From assembly GCA_018398765.1 (NCBI GenBank), contig JAHBMJ010001483.1, positions 86,180-111,562 on the forward strand: a DNA stretch of 25,383 nucleotides, in the 5' to 3' direction. Made by a program: the position numbers and the translations under genes. Below are positions 19,016-25,383 of the stretch, one piece after another. The DNA is from Chromera velia (Eukaryota; Sar; Chromeraceae). The notes below the pieces were generated by a model, which was given only the letters and a program-made list of their open reading frames with translations, made no database searches and was not told where the DNA came from. Position 1 is the stretch's first letter. Each line of letters opens with the position of its first letter.

Positions 19016-20316
19016 ATGCCGGAGCGGAGCACGCCACACATTGAGTTTGCCCACCCCCACCTTCCAGTTCCCTTGGTGATCACTCAGGGACTGTGGGTAG
19101 ACGGGTTCAACGCAAAGGCAGAGAGTCTGGACGGGACTGCGCCATTTGTTTGGGAGGGAGCAAAGGTCAGTCACTGCCTTTGTATTGCCATAAGTACATT
19201 CATTTGGTCTTCTGGCGGAAGCAAGTCTCTCGTCCGTTTCTTTTGCGTTGACTGCAGCCACTTGCCCAGTTCCTGGCAGACAATCCCTGGGTGGTGCGAG
19301 GGAAGCGTGTGGTCGAGTTGGGGGCCGGAACCGGACTCCCCGGACTGGTGGGACGCTGCCAGCAGTTTATGAATCCCACCGTTTCAACATACCTGCTTAT
19401 TTTTGTTTGAGTTTCTGTTATAAGTCGAGTAAAGATGTGCAGCTTTTTCTAAGCTCCTCAAGGCTCCCTGGATTTTGAACACAATGAGGTTGTCATACAT
19501 AGAAAATGTGCCTCGCTTCAGACTGCCATTCGAAGGGATTCGCATCTGGTGGGTGGGCGGCGTGGTATGCGCTCTTCTGTCTTCCCGAAAAGTGACGCAC
19601 GCACAACAGCTGAGAAAGAATGTAATCGTTCTGAGTGGATCTATGCTTCTTGCTGTGCAGTTTTGTATCCTGGTAGATAGTCGAGACTTCTCTCACGTTT
19701 TGTCCTGGCTCCCTTGCTGCAGGTTGCGTCGGCTGTTGGAGCCTCTGAGGTTGTGATGACGGACATGCCTGAAGCCCTGCAGTTGATCAATCACAACATC
19801 CGATTGAACGGTTTCGGCAGTGCGCGGGTGAGTGCACAGGCGTGTCGGTGGGGCGACGAGGGGGATCTCTCTGCGCTGAGGCCGCCATTTGACGTGATTT
19901 TGTGTTCCGATTTGGTGTATGGGCACGGGCCCGAGCTTTACGACCAACTCCTCAGGACATTGATCGTGCTCTTGTATGGAGAGGGGGGGGGGGGGGGGGC
20001 TCAGAGTGACAAAGGAGAAGGAGGGAAAAGGATGGAGGGGGGCGAGATTTTGATGACTTACCAAGTCCGTGAGAATTTGCTGGCTGACGCGCCCTTTTTT
20101 GATGCCTGTGACCGCGCTTTTGAAGGTGGGGTGTTCAAAAAAAATGAAAAAGAGAAGGAAGAGCGGCAAGAGGAAGAAGAGAGAGACCCGGTGGGTGAAG
20201 CTGCCGAAGTTTTCGCACACGACGATGAGGATCTTTGGCTTTTTCGTTTTCGGAAAAAACCCGAGGGTATAGATTGGGAGAAAATCAAGGCTTCAACAGA
20301 GGGAGAAAGGTTATAG
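19016..20316 (+). CDS. METTL21-like (methyltransferase family 16) protein methyltransferase, 3 exons
   Basis: Seven-beta-strand SAM-dependent methyltransferase, a group whose members methylate lysines on proteins such as chaperones and elongation factors. Exons 19016-19165, 19258-19347 and 19723-20316 (stop TAG), all phase 0, give 277 aa. ATG 19016 was chosen because the motif-containing protein starts soon after; an in-frame ATG at 18911 would add 35 residues. Motifs: APFVWEGAK, SAM-binding VVELGAGTGLPGL split just before the second intron, acidic VVMTDMPEAL, NHNIRLNG, and DVILCSDLVYG, corresponding to the family's DxxY-type motif. C-terminal MTYQVRE and LWLFRFRKK fit the last strands. Oddities are a 17-G run (19983-19999) encoding glycines inside the domain and a Lys/Glu-rich insert near residue 225. 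The substrate cannot be told from sequence. Confidence 0.88.
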
Positions 20317-21719
20317 TAGAATTGGCTTGAGGTACAACTCGGATACGATCATTGTGATGAGGTGAGCCCACTTTCTTGGCTGAGTGAGTCCAACAGCACC
20401 GCAAGCGTGGCGGTCCTGGCTACAACTGCGTGCAAGCATAGTACCACATTTAAGCTAGTAAAACAACTAGTAGCCTGCATGCGTAAGTTGCTAACTGAGC
20501 GTCACACATGTACAACAAAAAAAAAATTACAGTCTTTTATTTTAAGTGTCAGACTACGAAAAAGAAACACTTTTGAATGTTAAACTTAATTTTATATGTA
20601 TAATACATGTAAAAGTAATATTTAAAGTATGTTATACTAGATGTTATATAATGTATATATGGTTTCACGACGCGGTACTCATGAGTGTATGGTGAAGAAG
20701 TGGTGAGTGTTTGAATATTTAGAATAAAAAGATTTGTGTAGATTTGTGCTGAATTTTGGACCTCTAAAACTCCTACTATGATTCCAATCTTATATCCTAT
20801 CGAGGCTATCCTACTAGGCTCCCCATACGTAAAAAAATAAAAAGGTTAATTGCTCAAAATCACTTTTACTTTTTATTTATTTTTTTATTTTTTTAAAGCA
20901 GGCGCTTCAAGCTCGAAGCCCAAAGCTAGGCTGACGCAGATAAATAAAAGAATAAAAAAACTAATTCGTTACGTTGTGGCTTGTACGGCGACTTGATCAC
21001 CCGCCAAACTTGCTAGTACTGGGACTGGGAAACTAACTTCGCAATACTAAGCCCGGCCGGCATCAATTAAGTGCACTAAGAGAATTAAGTGATAGACTGA
21101 CAATACAGAGAAAGAAATAATAGACTTGCAATACAGAAATAAATAGAAGCATGCCGTACAGTCTTCGTCCGTCTGTATCGCTTGAATGGAGTCCTTGGAA
21201 GTGAACTCTGAGTGACAGACTTAAGGAGGTAAGGTATGATGAGTCTCCAACTAGACTACGTTCTTAGTCTAGGAGGAAATCTGACGTAATTCAGATTTTA
21301 GCCCAAATTTATTTATTTATTTTTTTATGTATAGGGAGCTTAGCTATCCAGGCCTATCCTATTACTAGTAGTCCTATTATACGTTTTGCGTACGTAGGTT
21401 AATTAGTAGGAATTCTTAAAAATTATAATATACAAAATTTTAGAAAATACGTTACGTTCGTATAAGGCTTGTCATATACCGATTATATAAGCTGACCCTT
21501 GGCTTAGCCCGTGGCACGGTGGCAGTGGCAGCTGAGTGGCTAAAGTAGCTAGTAAATTATACTAAGACCTCAAGATGTTCTACAGTTCTAAAAAATGTTT
21601 TATATAATTCCAAAATAATTCGAATTTAGAAAAATTGTCGAATAATTTGAAATGAATAAGGAAATATAAACTCGCAATCATTATTATACAGCCTGAGATC
21701 TAGATGATCGAAATACAGT
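20317..21719. other. AT-rich intergenic block downstream of the methyltransferase
   Basis: After the 3' flank, composition becomes AT-rich from about 20510. No credible ORF is present. The block contains the inverted-repeat unit at 20816-21341 and resembles the AT-rich DNA at 6850-8183 in texture. Confidence 0.6.
20816..21341. repeat. 526-bp unit with 26-bp imperfect inverted repeats
   Basis: The segment 20816-20841 matches the reverse complement of 21316-21341 with 3 mismatches (shared core TAAAAAAATAAA preceded by GCTCCC). Similar CTATCCTA-type words lie just outside both arms. It could be a miniature inverted-repeat element. Low complexity of half the arm weakens the case. Confidence 0.5.
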
Positions 21720-21738
21720 TACACACACACTGTGACAC

Positions 21739-21781
<43 letters not shown>

Positions 21782-21812
21782 GTCACACAGACACACACAT
21801 ACAAACACACAC
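21720..21812. repeat. (CA)n microsatellite
   Basis: Interrupted CA/ACAC repeats cover about 90 bp, densest at 21748-21778. Confidence 0.95.
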
Positions 21813-22418
21813 AACTCGATGCTTCACCGTCAGAGAAGCAAGCAGGAAAAAAAAGGTAAGACGGAGTCCGTCAAGGTCCCCAGAAAAGCAAAGTTCCAGC
21901 CGGATTGGAAAAATCGTATGAAATTGAATGTTTTGAGAGAGACGGGATCCAGAAAGAAAGGCGGATTGCAACGCGATGCCAGACATGAGACAAAAAAAGA
22001 AAGCATGGGCCGAGAGGAGAGGGGAGGGGAGGAGGATTCACGAAAGAAAAAAACTGAGGAGATGTGGAAGAAAATTGAATAACTGACAATACAGACAGAA
22101 AATGACAACACAGACATGAAGAGAGACTGGAACGGAAAGGTGAACTCGGGAAGAGGAAGGAGAAAGCCGAGAAGAAACATATATTCGATTTGCGCGCAGA
22201 ACAAAATGCGAAGAATGAAGACTGAGTCTCCAAAGAAAGCAACAGAGAGCAAGGAAGCCAAGCAGAAAAACACTGATTGAGGAGTTTCAGCAGCTAAAAA
22301 AAGTCGTGAAACGACGAAGGTTGATCGAAAGTCGGGCTTCATCGGATGCTTGGTCATGCATAATTGTCCGGATGTTTACTTGCCTCTCAAGTTGCTTGCA
22401 GTGGACCGGACCGCATGT
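21813..22418. other. Purine-rich tract downstream of the nuclease-like gene
   Basis: The plus strand is rich in A and G from about 21840 to 22300, so the minus strand is pyrimidine-rich like introns of this window. It may be 3' sequence of the minus-strand nuclease-like gene. No conserved coding sequence was recognised. Confidence 0.4.
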
Positions 22419-23306
22419 CTACGCCCCACACCTCCTGCAACAAACACCCGACGATTCTGCCCGCCTCCTTCCTAGGACCGACAGAGGCACACCGACGTCT
22501 GGTTTCTCCATGTGCTTCTGCCTTTCTAGTGCTTCCACGCACTTGTCTTCTCTAGTCTTTTCCCAACGCCAACCCTCCGTACCCCTGTCACTGCATCTGC
22601 CTCCTTTCTCCTTTTCCATGTCCTCTAGAAGAGATATTCCAGCGGCCTTCGCGCCCTCACATCTCGTTTTCGATAACTGAGAGAGAGGGAATGCCTCGGG
22701 TTGTTCAGAAACTAGGGGAGACGTGGTGGGGGGTCTGACTTTATGGGGAGAGGCAGTGGGTGGATTCGACTCATGACTGGACGCACTGGAGGGTCTGACC
22801 ATGTCAGGGAACCATTTTGTGATCACCCTCTCATTCCACTGCAGCACTGAAGGGTGAACAACACTCCCCGCAACGTGACGGAGAGACACGACTAGGATAT
22901 TGTTGGAGACACGCATATCCTCTGCGGGACGGGTTAGAAGGGACTCTTCTGCGATGAAGAATACTCTCCTGGTGGAAGGTTTCGTTCTGTATTGTTGCAG
23001 ATCCTGGAGGTACTTTGCAACCTCTCCGCTTGAAATTTTGGCTTTTCGGTAGAATTTACACTCTCCGTGCAGCTTTGCACCCGAGCGGCACTTGAGGAAG
23101 ACGTCGGCTTTCATGTGGCGTCTCTTGTCTGTCTGGTCAGTGAACTGCCCTCTCCCCTTGATCAGTCTGACTGTTTCTCCCGGCAGTCTTTTCTTGGTCT
23201 CTCCAGTCAGAGAGTCTGTGTGTGAGTCCACGTCACAAACCCGAGAGAGGAGTTTGGAGACAGAGGATTCAAAGAGCTGCCAACCACAGGGATCCGTTCG
23301 GGCCAT
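22419..23306 (-). CDS. PD-(D/E)XK-type nuclease domain protein, 295 aa, intronless
   Basis: An uninterrupted ORF from ATG (23304-23306) to TAG (22419-22421). The N-terminal half has the signature of the restriction-endonuclease-like fold. A helix with Glu (WQLFESSVSKLL) is followed at about residue 67 by Asp in KADVFLK, then the ExK motif in GECKFYRKAK and a helix (SSGEVAKYLQDLQQY). The strand RRVFFIAEE follows. This arrangement resembles Mrr-like or recombination nucleases (family knowledge). The second half (from about residue 175) is rich in Ser, Pro, Lys and Glu with no domain recognised and looks disordered. It ends in CCRRCGA. It lacks introns, unlike its neighbours, which suggests retroposition, transfer or mobile-element origin (inference). 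Activity and biological role are unknown. Confidence 0.72.
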   Translation of the reverse strand: MARTDPCGWQLFESSVSKLLSRVCDVDSHTDSLTGETKKRLPGETVRLIKGRGQFTDQTDKRRHMKADVFLKCRSGAKLHGECKFYRKAKISSGEVAKYLQDLQQYRTKPSTRRVFFIAEESLLTRPAEDMRVSNNILVVSLRHVAGSVVHPSVLQWNERVITKWFPDMVRPSSASSHESNPPTASPHKVRPPTTSPLVSEQPEAFPLSQLSKTRCEGAKAAGISLLEDMEKEKGGRCSDRGTEGWRWEKTREDKCVEALERQKHMEKPDVGVPLSVLGRRRAESSGVCCRRCGA

Positions 23307-24261
23307 GTTGTAACAACTCAGAGGAGAGAACGTGCGTAAAGCCTTGGGTTAGACGGCCCCTGCGGATATACTGCAGAAGAGGTCTCAAAGCACCTTCCAT
23401 TCACGATCAGGACTGCCAGCTGGCTGGAGGCACGACCGGTCTACCGATGAAAGTTTCAGTTCTTGTTGAATTTAGATTTTTGGAGCAAGGATACACGTCT
23501 CCGAACAGGATCTACAGCTCAACCTTTTGAAAAAGGTAACGGCAATGGACGAGTTGGTCAAAGAGCCTTCTCATTCATGAGATCTCTACACGGACTGTAG
23601 TCGTATATATGTCAATGTATAATAATAATATGCATGTTGTTACATAGACCAATTGGTGCACTTCGACGGTTTCAATTGACGATGGAATGACGATGGAGCA
23701 TGATCGACCCAATGTCACCCAAAAACCGATAAACGGGAGTTGTACGGTGCGCGCGCCGAAGCGAATTCTGCATGAAGGAATGCGCGCGGAGTATATAACT
23801 GCCGCGCGCGCGCGGGGCGGCTATACATGGCTATATACACGGTGAATCGTTCAGGTCGCCGTCTACTTGGAATCAGTGCATGATCGACATTGATCGACTT
23901 CCACACAAAAATTGTGGACTACAGATCGAATCGTTTCAACCAGCCTGATAGAGACTAAGACACCGTTCGAAGTTCGGACGAGCAGTCGATCGATCTTCTG
24001 TGGCTTCGTCGTTGGTCGTTGCAAAAGACTTTCAGTGGCAACTCAGGGCTGCTATGGAAGGCTGTTCCTCAATCCTCCACTGTTCAGTCTGCCAATTGTG
24101 TGCAGGCTTCCGCCTCGTGTTCCCAGCTCTTCGACGAAGGCAGCCGCAGATAAATTCCGACTTTCTTTCGTTCTCTTAGTGTGTTCTCTAATTTTCAGTT
24201 CCCGTTGAGTCTGAGACTCCACAGGGCCCTGCGACACGGCCCCCAAAGAGTCTCACGAGAG
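23307..24261. other. Divergent intergenic region, no gene recognised
   Basis: It lies between the start of the minus-strand nuclease-like gene and the first recognised rhomboid-like exon on the plus strand. It contains a short AT-rich patch (about 23600-23640) and a CG-rich alternating tract near 23800-23815. Promoters for both genes are expected here, but none was identified. Confidence 0.5.
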
Positions 24262-25383
24262 ATGTCAGGATCGCCACGCCACGTGAACGCAGCAGGGCGA
24301 CAGGATAGCATCCTGGCAGCAGCCCACTTGAAAGTGCAGTGCTGCTGTGCGCTGTACCTGGTGCCCCCAGTGATCATGCTCATTTGCACTGTGCTCCAGG
24401 CTCTAGGGGTCAGCAAGCGTGCCGCATGAAGGACGTCTTATCAACATGAAAGAACAACCTTAACTGCGTAATTAAGATGGCCTGGGATACGTGCGGTGTC
24501 TCCAAGCAAGCATTCTCCGTTGTCATTGTTGCATTGTTGCACGGTTGTGGATCTGCATGCAGACGCCCGTGGGACAAAATTTTGGCATCCGGCCTCGGAC
24601 TGTGGGTGGACTGATTGGACTCCTGTGAGTTTTAACTTTGGGGAGAGCCTGCGTGGGGCGGTGTTGTGAATTACTCACTGGCACCAGTTCTTTCGAAAAT
24701 GTGCACGTTCAATCTTCTCGGGGTATTGCGGCCTTGTGTCTCCCCGACTGGGTCTGGGTCGAAAGAGAGCCTTTGTGAAAATGAGGAGAGCTTCACCGGC
24801 CAGGTGGTGACTGCTGCTTGAATTTCTTTGTGTGTTCCCTCACTGCAGAACCGCACCATTTCCTCATTACTCGTTCTTCCACTTCTACGCAAACCTCACC
24901 GGTAGGCTTGGTTAAAGGGATCCGATTTCGTGCCAGCGCAGGGGGCCTTTTCTCAGTTGTAGCATCGAGAAGGACAGAGAGAGAAAGCGTGTGCACAGAA
25001 CAGAGATGACCAATTTAGGTGAACATGGGGATTCCAACGGTGTTTCTCCGTGCAGCACATGACCGAGCTTCCATTTGGAAGGGGCTTCTAAGTCCGAGCT
25101 TCCTTTTTTCCTTCTTGTTTATCTGGCTGCCTGCTGATCAATCTATCGCGCTGCCTGCCTGCCTGACTGCCTGCCTTTTGTACACGCCTGCCTGCCTTTT
25201 GTACATGCAGTCTGTCTTCGCTGTGTCCTCGAGAAGTGGCCGTTTGGGCCTTCCTTCTTGAGAAAGAGCGAAAGTGTGTGCAGTGGCATCATAGGGCTCT
25301 GCTGGTACACTGCGCTTGGGATGCTCTTGTTTGCTTGTTTGCGTGTGTGTGTGTGCGTGTGTGGGGGGGGGGGGGGGGGGGGG
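24262..25383 (+). CDS. Probable rhomboid-family membrane protein, 5' exons only
   Basis: Three exons join in phase: 24262-24408 (ATG, then hydrophobic LYLVPPVIMLICTVLQALG), 24563-24624 and 24849-24901. Across exons 2-3 the protein reads FGIRPRTVGGLIGLL and then TAPFPHYSFFHFYANLTG. That follows the rhomboid pattern of a first membrane helix, a G-x-RPR loop, and a TAPF-H-S-x-x-H-x-x-x-N segment. The second His and Asn of that segment correspond to the conserved HxxxN of helix 2 in rhomboids. A fourth exon may start at 25210 after CATGCAG, but its identity is unclear. The catalytic GxSG serine and helix-6 histidine would lie beyond the right edge, so whether this is an active protease cannot be judged. 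The start codon is tentative, since the frame is open further upstream. Confidence 0.6.
25364..25383. repeat. G homopolymer at right window edge
   Basis: After a GT-rich tract (25336-25363) the window ends in an uninterrupted G run. Together with the G-run at position 1 this suggests the sequence is a whole contig ended by homopolymers. Confidence 0.9.

Noticed and set aside
21830-22357. 175-codon Phe/Ser-rich minus-strand ORF
   Set aside because: It is a consequence of a long pyrimidine-rich minus strand, with no conserved segments.
1-25383. tRNA, rRNA or CRISPR array
   Set aside because: I saw no cloverleaf-like conserved boxes, rRNA signatures or regularly spaced repeats with unique spacers. 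The tandem arrays present have no spacers.

Overview
The window looks like nuclear DNA of a eukaryote. Genes on both strands are split into many short exons, most introns end in TGCAG, and more than half of the supported introns begin with GTC (often GTCAGT). Simple repeats are everywhere. A calcium-dependent protein kinase (CDPK), a family of alveolates and plants, together with this gene texture suggests a chromerid-like or other alveolate protist. That taxonomic call is inference from family content, not a match. Runs of G at both window ends suggest that assembly breaks limit it.

Layout. 1-225: G-run and a (GAGAGC)n array. 226-6412 (+): CDPK lacking its 5' end, with a kinase domain and four EF-hand positions. 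6413-8183: 3' flank, then an AT-rich block with ATAGTT hairpins and a 20-bp inverted-repeat unit holding four GC-rich palindromes. 8184-12033: a 3.85-kb unit bounded by two 378-bp direct repeats (6 differences by eye). Inside it lies a 1381-bp DNA transposon with 25-bp terminal inverted repeats (TIRs), ACGG duplications and one unrecognised Cys-rich ORF (-). 12913-18505 (-): a complete 12-exon SEC62 gene for the ER protein-translocation subunit, with a minisatellite in intron 3 and an unusual tail carrying three CX3C motifs. 19016-20316 (+): a three-exon METTL21-like methyltransferase, divergent from SEC62 across about 510 bp. 20317-22418: AT-rich DNA with a 526-bp inverted-repeat unit, a (CA)n tract and purine-rich DNA. 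22419-23306 (-): an intronless ORF with a PD-(D/E)XK nuclease signature. 24262 to the right edge (+): the 5' exons of a probable rhomboid-family membrane protein.

The host genes are unrelated housekeeping or signalling genes and form no pathway. The best candidates for something undescribed are the composite mobile unit at 8184-12033 with its inner transposon, local duplications that copy 3' splice sites (three cases in two genes), and the C-at-+3 5' splice sites. All splice models come from reading frame, phase and protein-family resemblance alone.
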